Shown in pieces: positions 19,324 through 28,342 of a DNA stretch of 41,150 bases; positions within the stretch are counted from its first letter, which is position 1; each line of letters starts with the position of its first letter. Origin of the DNA: Leekyejoonella antrihumi (GTDB lineage: Bacteria > Actinomycetota > Actinomycetes > Actinomycetales > Dermatophilaceae); NCBI RefSeq assembly GCF_007845645.1, contig NZ_VCQV01000041.1, forward strand, positions 1 to 41,150. Direction: 5' to 3'. The notes beneath the pieces are model-generated. The model had not been told where the DNA came from, did no database searches, and was given only the letters and a program-made list of their open reading frames with translations. A program made the translations under genes and the position numbers.

Positions 19324-20418
19324 ATGCGGAGTCGCTGGGCAGCTGCAGGGGGCTTGGGCGTCATGATCGCCGTCTTGCCGGCACGCAATGAGGCCGAGAG
19401 GATTGGCGCCGCCGTGGCGGGGCTCTTGCAGCAGAGCGTGCCGCCAGAGCGCGTGATCGTCGTGTCCGACAACTGCACCGATGAGACCGACGAAGCGGCA
19501 CGGGCTGCGGGTGCCGAGGTGTGGCAGAGCGTCGGCAACACCGACAAGAAGGCCGGCGCGCTCAACCAGGCGCTGGCGAGGCTGCTGCCCGACCTAGACG
19601 ACAACGACCTCATTCTCGTCCAGGACGCAGACTCGGTGCTGGGGTGTGACTTTGCCCGCGTTGCGCTCGAACGCATCCGCGCCGGCGTCGACGCCGTAGG
19701 TGGAGTCTTTGTGGCGAACTCACCCCAGAACCTGCTCGAGCACTTTCAGGCCAACGAATACGTTCGCTACTCGCCTGAGCTGTCACGCACCGGCCGGGTC
19801 ATGGTCCTCACCGGGACCGCCGCCGCGTTTCGAGTCGGCGCTCTCCGCAAAGTTGCGATTGCGCGAGGCAGCGACCTTCCGGGACCGCCGGAGACGTCTA
19901 CGACCGACATGCCATCACCGAGGACAACGAGCTCACCCTGGCGCTGAAGTCCCTCGGCCAGCGGCTTGCCTCGCCACGCATCTGCAGTGTTTCGACCGAG
20001 GTGATGCCGACTCCGGCCGACCTCATGAAACAGCGAATCCGATGGTATCGCGGGGCAATTGACAACCTGTGCGCGTATGGCCTGACGCGCGCCACCCGTC
20101 GCTACTGGGGCCAACAGCTGACGCTCGGGATCGGCGCGCTCGCCCCAATGGCTCTACGCCATGATGACCGCCCTTTCAGTCGCGACCGGCACCTTCACAA
20201 TCCACCCGTGGTGGCTTGCCGTGGGCGCGCTGTTCTGGGTGGAACGGGTTGTGACAGCACGTCACTCGACGCGCACGGGCGTGCTGCTCGCCGCGCTCTT
20301 CGTGCCGGAACTGCTCTATGACGCGTTCCTGCAGGTCGCAGTCATCAGAGCACTATCGAAGTCGCTGCGTCGCGCCGACGCCGACTGGCGTCACGTCACA
20401 GCCCCCAGCCTGAGCTGA
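19324..20418 (+). pseudogene. Family-2 glycosyltransferase with two frameshifts
   Basis: Three frames in series encode one processive-type GT2 of about 365 residues. Frame one (ATG 19324, AGGGGA upstream) contains IAVLPARNEAERIG and the QDADSVL DXD motif and ends in SDLPG. A one-base deletion near 19882-19883 shifts to the frame reading TAGDVYDRHAITEDNEL (TED motif) and KQRIRWYRG (QxxRW). A second lesion near 20151 (one extra or two missing bases) shifts to LYAMMTALSVATG and the hydrophobic C-terminus ending at 20418. All catalytic motifs survive, so decay is recent or the base calls are wrong. If functional it would extend a polysaccharide chain at the membrane; it opens the surface-polysaccharide locus. 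Confidence 0.82.
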
Positions 20419-20465
20419 CCCGAACAACGTTCGCCTTACCTCTGACTCACACAAGGAACAGCCTG

Positions 20466-20621
20466 ATGTATACCCATGCCGTCACTGGAATTACGACCGC
20501 CGGAGTGACACTCTCCTTGACCGGAGGAAATCATGACGCCTGGCTCACCGTAGGAGCCTTCACGCTTGTCGCGGCAGGGACCGCGCTCACCCGGCTGCTG
20601 CCGCGGAGGCTGAAGGACTGA
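20466..20621 (+). CDS. Small single-span membrane protein
   Basis: This 51-residue protein starts at the ATG at 20466, with AAGGAA at good spacing, and ends with TGA at 20621. It reads MYTHAVTGITTAGVTLSLTG, then a hydrophobic segment (AWLTVGAFTLVAAGTALTRL) and a basic end (PRRLKD). The LTGG-hydrophobic-basic plan resembles the C-terminal sorting region of surface proteins, but the sequence stands alone. Its position 45 bp after the GT2 gene suggests that it is a small accessory subunit of that enzyme (inference). Confidence 0.65.
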   Translation: MYTHAVTGITTAGVTLSLTGGNHDAWLTVGAFTLVAAGTALTRLLPRRLKD

Positions 20622-20968
20622 CGACTGCACAGGGCCACAACGCCCCTTCCGATAACCGGCGCCAGGCCGCCGAGTCCCTTGGCGTCCGGGTGGGCGAGCC
20701 GACCGCATGCCGAAACGGTGACGGCTTAGACCCTGTCGGTGAGCACTGGTGCGTTACTCTGAGCGTCGCCATCACGTCGATCAGCAAGTGCTGGCCACGC
20801 CTGTGAGATGCCTCTATCGCGAACTTTGCCACGCGATGAACTCCTACCACCAGCGCTGCCAGTACGTCAAGAGTGCCTAGTCAGAAAATTTCTCCGCCGT
20901 TTTGCTCGTCGGCCTTTCAGGGCCAAAAACGCCGGAATGACAGGCAAACTGGTCGCGATCCCCACTTA
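20622..20968. other. Gap without a recognisable gene
   Basis: From the small membrane protein to the promoter before the Tat-exported protein I see no gene that I can support. A plus-strand frame starting near 20620 stays open for about 60 codons but has no proper start. The right half (20880 onward) is distinctly AT-richer than its surroundings. The stem-loop near 20696-20770 does not match a riboswitch core that I know. Confidence 0.4.
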
Positions 20969-20997
20969 TTGCGTTCTAAATCCTGCCTTGCAATAAT
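20969..20997 (+). promoter_or_regulatory. Candidate sigma-70 promoter for the Tat-exported protein
   Basis: TTGCGT (20969-20974), a 17-nt spacer and AATAAT (20992-20997) make a good housekeeping promoter in an AT-rich stretch. Transcription would start near 21004, giving a leader of about 68 nt before the GTG at 21072. Position fits both the secreted protein gene and the ribosome-binding site ahead of it. Confidence 0.5.
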
Positions 20998-21071
20998 TCA
21001 ATACTGTGTTGTACGTTTCCCCTGCTCGACATCCAAAAAGGGAGGATGACCAGCAAGGAAAGGTACGCATC

Positions 21072-22283
21072 GTGCGCTCGCCCATCACGACACGACGCCA
21101 ATTTTTGACTCTGGCCGGTGCTCTCGCCGCCTCCGGCGCAGTCACGGCCCCAGCGTTCGCTGCGCAGCGTGTGAATCCACCCCGTCTCCCCGGCCAGGGC
21201 TTGTCGCCGGTCTCACCGGTGTTGCCGCCACCGGCACCACCAGCGTCGACAAGTCCCTACCGCCCGCTGTCGATCTCAGACCCCAGGGAGCTGCCGCACT
21301 TTCCATCGGACGCAAATCCGGTGCGTTGGCACTGGTCCCGCGCATCGCACACGACCATCCAGGAAGCGGTGGCCACGCTCCGCCCGAACGACGTTCTCGT
21401 CCTACCCGAGGACGAACAGCCGTATGAGGTGGACTCCAGCCGTGGCTTCCAGATGACCAGCCGCAACTTCCATTCGATGGCCTACCTGCAGAGGGGCCTA
21501 GTCGGACTTGGTCCGGGCGCAGTCGTCCAACCATCGGCTTCAGCGTTCGGTCGGGGTCGTCAGACCTACACCCAGGGCATGCAGGAAAAGATGATCGAGT
21601 GCCGGGCGGCGAGCGCGTACCTGGGCAACTTCACGATGTATGGCCGCGACTTCGGTGGTGTCGGCTACAACGCGACTCGGATGACCGGGACCGGAGCGAC
21701 GTGGGAACGCATCTACTTCCGCGGCGCACATCGGGGGTGGCTAGCAGTGCCGCCGGGTGAGGCAGGTGCCATCACTGGATACAAGGGCTCCGGAATGCGG
21801 GTTTACAACTGTGAGATCGACTGCCGCGACCAGAGCGGCCTGTCGGTAGGCACCTCTCCGATGATGTGGAATGCGCAGTCAGATGTGCAGGTCGCGGACG
21901 CATACTGCCACCACACGTATGTCGGTATGCCAACCTTCTGGAAGGTAAATGACGCTATTGCGACCAACCTGATCCACACGAACGTCGCACAGGGCGCACC
22001 GTATTCCCCAGGGGTGAATGTCGAACAGTCGAGCGGCCACTTCCAGTTCAACGACTGCACCTTCATCATCGACTACGGCACACACAACCGCCGCTTTCAC
22101 CTGCAAGCCGGCAAGCAGCCCTCGAGCATTCGCTTCGACATCCGCAATCCGACGATCGACGCAGGACCCTGGCCGGGCGACTTCTCGATTCAGACCTCGC
22201 CCGGCAGCCCGCAGCTGGTCTCTGACATCCACATCACGCGAGCGAACGGTTCAGCCTATCCGTTCCGCGTCGCCGGCCTATAG
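21072..22283 (+). CDS. Tat-exported, probable beta-helix protein
   Basis: This 403-residue protein begins at the GTG at 21072 (AAGGAAAGG upstream). The N-terminus has a twin-arginine signal peptide (TTRRQFLTLAGALAASG, then AFA before cleavage), a proline-rich linker (about residues 36-70), and a domain with short recurrent strands such as GNFTMYGRDF, MRVYNCEIDC and FQFNDCTFII that suggest a right-handed parallel beta-helix, as in carbohydrate lyases or glycanases. No catalytic residues can be named. Location next to polysaccharide genes supports a role in binding or processing exported glycan (inference). Confidence 0.72.
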   Translation: MRSPITTRRQFLTLAGALAASGAVTAPAFAAQRVNPPRLPGQGLSPVSPVLPPPAPPASTSPYRPLSISDPRELPHFPSDANPVRWHWSRASHTTIQEAVATLRPNDVLVLPEDEQPYEVDSSRGFQMTSRNFHSMAYLQRGLVGLGPGAVVQPSASAFGRGRQTYTQGMQEKMIECRAASAYLGNFTMYGRDFGGVGYNATRMTGTGATWERIYFRGAHRGWLAVPPGEAGAITGYKGSGMRVYNCEIDCRDQSGLSVGTSPMMWNAQSDVQVADAYCHHTYVGMPTFWKVNDAIATNLIHTNVAQGAPYSPGVNVEQSSGHFQFNDCTFIIDYGTHNRRFHLQAGKQPSSIRFDIRNPTIDAGPWPGDFSIQTSPGSPQLVSDIHITRANGSAYPFRVAGL

Positions 22284-22313
22284 GCCGCGCGTCGGATAAC
22301 CAGAACCTTGTGG

Positions 22314-23897
22314 TCAGGAGCTGGGCGGGACGCTGTCATGTGTACGTGACGGGTCACCTCGCTGATGCCGTGCCACCCAGAGCGCCGCGGCGCCACCGAC
22401 ACCCACAGCGGCGGCGCCACCACCGATGAGCCATGGAGTGTCTGAGCCCGAACCAACCGATGGGGTGCCCCGGACGAGGCGCACCCCATCGAGTTGGTGA
22501 CCGTCCGCAGCAATCGCACGAACGTCGAGCGTGGCTGCCGTGCTGGATGAGGCCGGCGTAACATCGACCGTCAGCACCGACGGGGTAGCGGTCTTGGATG
22601 GCAGGGACCAGTCCTCATTCACGACCTCGCGGCCGCCGGCATACGCAATCCGCGTCTTTCCGGGTATGGGTATGAACCGAGCCTCTCCCCCCTCGCCGCC
22701 TCCACCTGCAGTGATGTAGGTCGTTCCGGTGAGGCTGTCGACCACACCCGCGCCATCGCCGACGACCTTGCCCCCGCGCAACGGTTTCACCCGCTCGTAG
22801 CAATGGTTATGCCCCGAGATCACCAGGTCGACTGTGTACTTGTCGAAGAGCGGCACCCATGCTTCGATCACGCCGCCCTCGCTCGCGTGGGTGTTGTTCG
22901 TGCTGTATGGCGCATGATGCATGAACACTACAACCTGGTCGATCCCCGACCCCTCCGCTCGGTACCGAGCGAGGGTCTGACCCAGCCACCGTGTCTGAGC
23001 TCCGCGGGTCCAACCTCTGTTGGCAGGGATCTCATACGAGACATCGTTGCTGTCGAGCCCAACGAACCCGACCGAGCCCACTCGAAATGCGCTCGCGACC
23101 GGTATCTCGAGTGGGCTTGCCCCGCCTGGCGCGACCCTGGTGAGATACCCGGCGTAGCCATGGGTGGTGAAGCCCGGCTCCATCTCGTGGTTTCCCGGGA
23201 CACTCAGCCAGGGGATGTGTGAGGCGGCAGGATCGTTCTGCGCGAGCCAGGAGTCCCACAAGTGGGGCTTGAAGACGTCGCCTGGCCCCCCTTGTCCCGA
23301 ACTGTCCGCGTAACAGAGATCACCACACATGAGATGCAAGCTCGGCGCCAACTGCTCCAGTCGCGCAAGCACACCTCGTGGTCGTCGTCCGGTCCCCTGG
23401 TCCCCGAAGGCCGTAAACCTGAAGGTCCTGCGATCGGCGAATGCGGTCTCCGCGCGGCCAGATCCAATCGTGCGACCATCGACGGCAATCTCGTAGGTGT
23501 AAGCAGTGTCCGGTTGAAGCCCGGTGAAGTCCGCGCGACAGTACCTGCGGCTCGAACCTCGCACAGTGCGAATGCGTGCCGGTTCCGCCGTAACCTGCTC
23601 GCGATTGGCCGCGATCAGCCGGACAGCCGCGGTGCGAATTGGCATCGCCGTCGCAAATTCAATGATGAGGGACGTCGTCGGATCACTGCCATAGGTGATG
23701 TGCCGGCCACGTATCCCAGGATCTCGCGTCGTACTGCTCTGCTGCCACAGAGTCGGCGAGAGCACAGCCGAGGCTCCGAGAGCAGCGCCGGTCACAAGGC
23801 TCCGGCGACTGACCTCGGCGTGTAGCCATTCATGCTGCTCCTGCATGTACATGCCACGCGCGAGCCGGTCGGGCAGGTCACCATATGGCGTGATCAC
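22314..23897 (-). CDS. Tat-exported purple-acid-phosphatase-like metallophosphoesterase
   Basis: This 527-residue protein carries a Tat-like signal (SRRSLVTGAALGASAVLS), a fibronectin-type N-terminal domain of purple acid phosphatases (residues ~55-150), and a calcineurin-like phosphoesterase domain with the metal motifs FGDQG, GDLCYAD, GNHEM, VVFMHH and SGHNHCYER. A C-terminal hydrophobic stretch (LIGGGAAAVGVGGAAALWVA) with a basic end would anchor it in the membrane. It probably releases phosphate or acts on phosphorylated surface molecules. The start is the GTG at 23897, preceded by GGAGACGGAG. It is convergent with the beta-helix gene and 75 bp downstream of cysN. Confidence 0.85.
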   Translation of the reverse strand: MITPYGDLPDRLARGMYMQEQHEWLHAEVSRRSLVTGAALGASAVLSPTLWQQSSTTRDPGIRGRHITYGSDPTTSLIIEFATAMPIRTAAVRLIAANREQVTAEPARIRTVRGSSRRYCRADFTGLQPDTAYTYEIAVDGRTIGSGRAETAFADRRTFRFTAFGDQGTGRRPRGVLARLEQLAPSLHLMCGDLCYADSSGQGGPGDVFKPHLWDSWLAQNDPAASHIPWLSVPGNHEMEPGFTTHGYAGYLTRVAPGGASPLEIPVASAFRVGSVGFVGLDSNDVSYEIPANRGWTRGAQTRWLGQTLARYRAEGSGIDQVVVFMHHAPYSTNNTHASEGGVIEAWVPLFDKYTVDLVISGHNHCYERVKPLRGGKVVGDGAGVVDSLTGTTYITAGGGGEGGEARFIPIPGKTRIAYAGGREVVNEDWSLPSKTATPSVLTVDVTPASSSTAATLDVRAIAADGHQLDGVRLVRGTPSVGSGSDTPWLIGGGAAAVGVGGAAALWVARHQRGDPSRTHDSVPPSS

Positions 23898-23972
23898 GCC
23901 AGACTCCGTCTCCTAGAGAACCCAAGGAACTTCATTATCCATTCAGCACAGGCCGAACGTGCGAGGCGGGGA

Positions 23973-25238
23973 TCAACCGTTGATCATGCCGGCGCCGACA
24001 GTGTTGCCGGTGGCTTCGTCGATCAGGATAAAGGAGCCGGTGGTGCGGTTGCGTTCGTAGGGGTCGACCAGCAGGGGCTGGGTCACCCGCAGCTGGACCC
24101 GGCCGATCTCGTTCAGGCCGAGCTGGTCGGCGCCCAGGTCCCGGTGCAGGGTGTTGACGTCCAACCGGTACTGCACATCCTTGACGATCGTGCGCGCCGT
24201 GCGAGTCGTGTGCTTGATCGCCAACTTCTGCCCGGCCCGCAACGGCGCGGTGGTCATCCAGCAGACCATCGCGTCCACGTCCTGGGTCTGGGTCGGCACG
24301 TTCTTGCTCCGGCAGATCATGTCCCCACGAGAGACATCCACATCATCGGTCAGGCGCACCACCACCGACATCGGCGCATACGCCTCACCCAGCTGCTCAT
24401 CGAACAGGTCAATACCCGCCACCGTGGAGGTCATCCCACTCGGCAGGACCATCACCTCATCACCCGGCTTGAGCACCCCACCCGCAACCTGGCCCGCATA
24501 CCCGCGGTAGTCATGATGCTCATCCGACTTCGGCCGGATCACGCACTGCACCGGGAACCGCACATCCCGCAACTCACGATCCGACGCAATGTGCACATGC
24601 TCCAAGTGATGCAACAGCGACGGGCCCTCATACCACCCCATCGCCTCCGACCGGGCCACCACATTGTCACCCTTGAGCGCGGAGATCGGGACCACCAGCA
24701 GGTCCGGAATGTTCAACTTCGACGCAAACGCGGTGAACTCCGCAACAATCCGCTCAAAGACCGCCTGGTCATAATCGACCAGATCCATCTTGTTGACCGC
24801 CAACACCAAGTGCGGCACCCGCAACAAAGACAACAACACCGCATGCCGGCGCGACTGCTCCGTCAACCCATGCCGCGCATCGACCAACACCAAACCCAGA
24901 TCCGCCGTCGACGCACCGGTGACCATGTTCCGGGTGTACTGCACATGCCCCGGCGTGTCCGCAATGATGAACTTCCGCTTCGGCGTCGCGAAATACCGGT
25001 ACGCCACATCGATCGTGATGCCCTGCTCCCGCTCGGACCGCAACCCATCGGTCAGCAACGCCAGGTCCGTGTAGTCATACCCCTTCGACGCGCTCGTCGC
25101 CTCCACCGACGCCAACTGGTCCTCAAAGATCGACTTCGAGTCCAGCAGCAACCGCCCGATCAGCGTCGACTTGCCATCATCGACCGACCCCGCCGTCGCG
25201 AACCGCAACAGATCCATGTCCGCTCCCACACGCGCCAT
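23973..25238 (-). CDS. cysN: Sulfate adenylyltransferase subunit 1 (GTPase)
   Basis: This 421-residue GTPase couples GTP hydrolysis to formation of adenylyl sulfate (APS) from ATP and sulfate by CysD. The EF-Tu-like motifs are GSVDDGKST (P-loop), DTPGHVQY (G3) and NKMDLVDY (G4), followed by beta-barrel domains. The length matches CysN alone; there is no fused CysC (APS kinase) domain. The start overlaps the cysD stop as TGATG, so the two are translated together. Codons end in G far more often than in the neighbouring genes, which prefer C. Confidence 0.96.
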   Translation of the reverse strand: MARVGADMDLLRFATAGSVDDGKSTLIGRLLLDSKSIFEDQLASVEATSASKGYDYTDLALLTDGLRSEREQGITIDVAYRYFATPKRKFIIADTPGHVQYTRNMVTGASTADLGLVLVDARHGLTEQSRRHAVLLSLLRVPHLVLAVNKMDLVDYDQAVFERIVAEFTAFASKLNIPDLLVVPISALKGDNVVARSEAMGWYEGPSLLHHLEHVHIASDRELRDVRFPVQCVIRPKSDEHHDYRGYAGQVAGGVLKPGDEVMVLPSGMTSTVAGIDLFDEQLGEAYAPMSVVVRLTDDVDVSRGDMICRSKNVPTQTQDVDAMVCWMTTAPLRAGQKLAIKHTTRTARTIVKDVQYRLDVNTLHRDLGADQLGLNEIGRVQLRVTQPLLVDPYERNRTTGSFILIDEATGNTVGAGMING

Positions 25239-26149
25239 CAGAAGTAGCCCTCTTTCTTCCGGTCCTCCATCGCGGCCTCCGAGAACCGGTCGTCCCCGCG
25301 GGTCGCGCCCCGCTCGGTCACCCGAGCGACCGCGATCTCATCGATGATCTTCTCCAACGTGTCCGCCTGCGACTCCACACACCCCGTCAGGGTCATGTCC
25401 CCCACCGTGCGGAACCGCACCGTCCGCTCCTCGACCATCTCCCCCGCCCGAGGCTGCACCGCGTCCGACGCCGACAACAACATCCCATCCCGCGCGATCA
25501 CCTTCCGCTCATGTGCGAAATAGATCGACGGGATCTCGATCCGCTCCCGGGCGATGTAGTGCCAGATATCCAGCTCGGTCCAGTTCGACAACGGGAACAC
25601 CCGCATGTGCTCCCCCGCATGCAACCGCCCGTTATACAACGACCACAACTCCGGGCGCTGATTCTTCGGATCCCACTGCCCGAACTCATCCCGATGCGAA
25701 TAAATCCGCTCCTTCGCCCGAGCCTTCTCCTCATCCCGGCGACCACCCCCAAACGCCGCCGTGAACCCGCCCTCCTCGATCGCGTGCAACAACGTGCCGA
25801 TCTGCAACCGGTTCCGGCTCGTCTTACCATCATCGACCACCACGCCGTTCCTGATGGCCTCGTCCACCGACGCCACCACCAGCCGGGCACCCAACCGGTC
25901 CACCCAGTTGTCCCGAGCCACCAGCACCTCAGGAAAGTCGAAACTCGTATCCACCTGCAACACCGGGAACGGCAACTTCGCCGGATGAAACGCCTTCTCC
26001 GCCAACCGCAACATCACAATCGAGTCCTTACCCCCCGAACACATCAACACCGGCCGCTCCAACTCGGCCGCAACCTCACGAAAAATATGGATCGACTCGG
26101 CTTCAAGCTGGTCGAGCTGAGTCAACCGGTAATCGGCGTGCGTGGACAT
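25238..26149 (-). CDS. cysD: Sulfate adenylyltransferase subunit 2
   Basis: This 303-residue PP-loop enzyme forms APS from ATP and sulfate, with CysN. The SGGKDS pyrophosphate loop is at residues 39-44. The family blocks HAIEEGGFTAAFGGGRRDEEKARAKER (positions ~122-148), FPLSNWTELDIW and the C-terminal EAAMEDRKKEGYF are all present. One oddity: the usual VDTGHNFPE strand reads VDTSFDFPE. ATG 26149 begins MSTHADYRL; a GGAGGG-like sequence precedes it. It is the first gene of the cysDN pair and divergent from the TauE gene. Together with the sulfotransferase downstream it suggests a sulfation route. Confidence 0.96.
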   Translation of the reverse strand: MSTHADYRLTQLDQLEAESIHIFREVAAELERPVLMCSGGKDSIVMLRLAEKAFHPAKLPFPVLQVDTSFDFPEVLVARDNWVDRLGARLVVASVDEAIRNGVVVDDGKTSRNRLQIGTLLHAIEEGGFTAAFGGGRRDEEKARAKERIYSHRDEFGQWDPKNQRPELWSLYNGRLHAGEHMRVFPLSNWTELDIWHYIARERIEIPSIYFAHERKVIARDGMLLSASDAVQPRAGEMVEERTVRFRTVGDMTLTGCVESQADTLEKIIDEIAVARVTERGATRGDDRFSEAAMEDRKKEGYF

Positions 26150-26378
26150 GGCGAACGCGCCCTCCCTGGTGGCATCGGTTACTTGTGACGTTAGCCTCTG
26201 GCCAAGCGATCCGTCGACTTATTGCGCCGCCCCGAACGCCGGGCACCTCGTCCGCGTCCGATCCCGCTTGCAGATCGCTGTTTCGAACAAGGAAACTGCC
26301 CGCAATAACCAATCGCTCGCGTGCTGTTTGATCCATGATGCAGTTAGCGATCCGTGCGGCACCGTGGGAGGGCGCAAC

Positions 26379-26399
26379 GTGAATCAGGCACGACCTTGA
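26379..26399 (+). promoter_or_regulatory. Candidate leader mini-ORF before tauE
   Basis: A strong ribosome-binding site (GGGAGG, 26366-26371) precedes a GTG that opens a 6-codon frame, Met-Asn-Gln-Ala-Arg-Pro, ending in TGA at 26397-26399. This stop overlaps a TTG (26396-26398) that opens the transporter frame. This fits translational coupling, ribosomes ending the mini-ORF and restarting at the TTG. A one-base indel that separated the true start from its gene is an alternative. Confidence 0.4.
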
Positions 26400-27346
26400 A
26401 CTGGGCACTCACGCTGGCTTCGTTCGGCATCGGAATCGTCGTTGGCCTCACCGGCATGGGTGGGGGTGCGCTGATGACGCCAATGCTCGTGCTCTTCTTC
26501 AACGTTCCGCCCCTTGCGGCGGTCTCAAGCGACCTCGTCTCGGGCGCGGTCATGAAGCCGCTGGGATCGTGGGTGCACCTGCGTCGTGGCACGGTCAACC
26601 TGCGTCTGGTCGGGTGGCTGTGCGTTGGTTCAATCCCGGCCGGATTCGCCGGCGTGCTCATCGCTCGGGCCTTTGGCAATGGCTCCCAGGTCCAGCATGT
26701 CGTCCAACTGGCCCTTGCGTGCGCACTTCTGGTGGCGGCGATCGGCCTGATCGTTCGAGCACTACTTCGACTGCTGGAGCACGCTCGAGTCCGTGACGGT
26801 GTTGCGCCCCCTCTGCCAGCCGGTCAACCACGGGTCCTGGTCCGCCCACTGCCGACTGTCCTTGTAGGAGCGGTCGGTGGTGTCGTGGTCGGCATGACTT
26901 CCGTTGGCTCCGGATCCCTGATGATTATCGCGCTGATGGCCCTCTACCCCGGCCTTCGGGCCAACGAATTGGTCGGCACCGATCTTGTGCAATCGGTGCC
27001 GCTGGTGGCCTCCGCCGCTCTCGGCCACCTCCTGTTCGGCAGCGTCACGATGGCCGTCACACTGCCGCTGATCATCGGAGGCCTCCCCGGCACCTATGTC
27101 GGTGCGCATCTATCGTCGCGGCTCCCAAGCGGCCTTGTCCGCAGGGCTCTGGCGTTTGTGCTGCTGGCGTCCGCGCTCAAGACGTTTGAGGTCGACAATC
27201 TCATCACGGTCATCGCTCTCGGAGCCGCCGCGCTCGTCGCTCCGATCATCTGGATGCTGGTCCGCCGACACTATGGGTTTCCTGCCCTTGTCCCTCGCAT
27301 CCGTCACGCCGACCCGGTGGACGCACATGCGCAGGTGCTTCACTAG
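26396..27346 (+). CDS. TauE/SafE-family transporter
   Basis: This 316-residue (from TTG 26396) integral membrane protein has about eight hydrophobic segments and the duplicated family motif: GIGIVVGLTGMGGGALMTP-like in the first half and VGMTSVGSGSLMI in the second. TauE/SafE proteins move sulfite, sulfonates or sulfoacetate. The frame is open up to GTG 26354, which would add 14 residues, but that start has no ribosome-binding site. Divergent from cysDN and 60 bp upstream of the sulfotransferase gene, it plausibly handles sulfur oxyanions for that pathway (inference). Confidence 0.82.
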   Translation: MNWALTLASFGIGIVVGLTGMGGGALMTPMLVLFFNVPPLAAVSSDLVSGAVMKPLGSWVHLRRGTVNLRLVGWLCVGSIPAGFAGVLIARAFGNGSQVQHVVQLALACALLVAAIGLIVRALLRLLEHARVRDGVAPPLPAGQPRVLVRPLPTVLVGAVGGVVVGMTSVGSGSLMIIALMALYPGLRANELVGTDLVQSVPLVASAALGHLLFGSVTMAVTLPLIIGGLPGTYVGAHLSSRLPSGLVRRALAFVLLASALKTFEVDNLITVIALGAAALVAPIIWMLVRRHYGFPALVPRIRHADPVDAHAQVLH

Positions 27347-27406
27347 TGCCGAGATATTGCGCAACCCGTATACATCGTGAACATCTCTACATGAAGGACT
27401 CCCGCC

Positions 27407-28342
27407 GTGCAATCTGTTGCTAGCCTCACGAGAATGACACTCGCTGGGGAGAGGACTCGCGCGTTCGGTAGCGCGGGTCGTGAGTCGCTGAAAACCATCA
27501 CGCGCCAAGTCGGAGTGGCGACCAGTGCCCTCCGACCGCCGCCGGACTTCCTGATCATCGGCACCAAGCGCGGCGGGACCACCTCATTCTATTTTGACCT
27601 GCTGGATCACCCCGATGTGATGCGCCTCTACCCGCCGCCACTGCCACTGGTCAAACGCGAAGCGACCAAAGGTGTCCACTACTTCGACAGCAACTTCACC
27701 CAAGGAGAACGCTGGTACCGCTCCTACATGCCGACCGAGATCAGTCGAGAGGCGCACCGTCGGCGTCACGGTGTCCGCCCGGTCGCCGGTGAGGCCTCCC
27801 CCTACTATCTCTTCCATCCCGCGGCCGCTGAGCGCGCTCACCGATCCGTGCCCGATGCCCGAATAATCGTGCTGCTACGAGACCCGGTACTTCGTACGTA
27901 TAGCCACTGGAAGGAGCGGCGCCGCGGGCATGCGGAACCACTCGATTTCCTGGATGCGCTTGAGGCCGAGCCAAGTCGTCTCGCCGGTGAACGCGACCGT
28001 CTCCTTGCAGAGCCGGGCTACACAAGTTATGCCTGGGAGCAACAGAGCTATGTCACACAAAGTCTGTATGCAGATGCGCTCCGACCGTGGTTCGATCGGT
28101 TCGGCCACGAACGGGTCTTCGTTGCCGCAAGCGAGGACTACTACGCAGATCCTGCAGCCGTTCTTGGGCAGGTTGACACCTTCCTCGGACTTCCACCTCG
28201 AGCGAGTTCAACCGGCATTGTCCGCAACGCCGCGCAAGGTGCGCCACTACCCGACAGCGTGAGAATGCGACTGGATGGGCTCTTTGCGGGGCCCAACGCT
28301 GCACTCGCGGCTCTCACCGGGAGAGACTTCGAGTGGTCCTGA
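27407..28342 (+). CDS. Sulfotransferase
   Basis: This 311-residue protein transfers sulfate from 3'-phosphoadenylyl sulfate (PAPS) to an acceptor, probably a sugar. The 5'-phosphosulfate loop is GTKRGGTTS (residues 52-60), the KGVHYFD region (about 88) and the 3'-phosphate-binding RDPVLRTYSHW (158-168) match the heparan-sulfotransferase-type family. There is no signal peptide, so it works in the cytoplasm. The GTG at 27407 is preceded by AAGGA. The stop overlaps the next gene by 10 nt. The presence of cysDN nearby, the polymerase and flippase downstream supports sulfation of the repeat unit before export (inference). Confidence 0.88.
   Translation: MQSVASLTRMTLAGERTRAFGSAGRESLKTITRQVGVATSALRPPPDFLIIGTKRGGTTSFYFDLLDHPDVMRLYPPPLPLVKREATKGVHYFDSNFTQGERWYRSYMPTEISREAHRRRHGVRPVAGEASPYYLFHPAAAERAHRSVPDARIIVLLRDPVLRTYSHWKERRRGHAEPLDFLDALEAEPSRLAGERDRLLAEPGYTSYAWEQQSYVTQSLYADALRPWFDRFGHERVFVAASEDYYADPAAVLGQVDTFLGLPPRASSTGIVRNAAQGAPLPDSVRMRLDGLFAGPNAALAALTGRDFEWS

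Noticed and set aside
20690-20800. Possible c-di-GMP (GEMM) riboswitch before the Tat-exported protein
   Set aside because: GAAA and GACGG elements are present but the conserved GACGCAAAGCC core and partner helix are missing.
20620-20805. Plus-strand frame after the small membrane protein
   Set aside because: Open for about 60 codons but with no ATG/GTG start at a ribosome-binding site and no recognisable protein.
23832-25247. A 471-codon open frame on the plus strand opposite cysN
   Set aside because: It lies exactly over cysN, is extremely rich in His, Arg and Gln and has no known domain; it follows from the G-ending codons of cysN.
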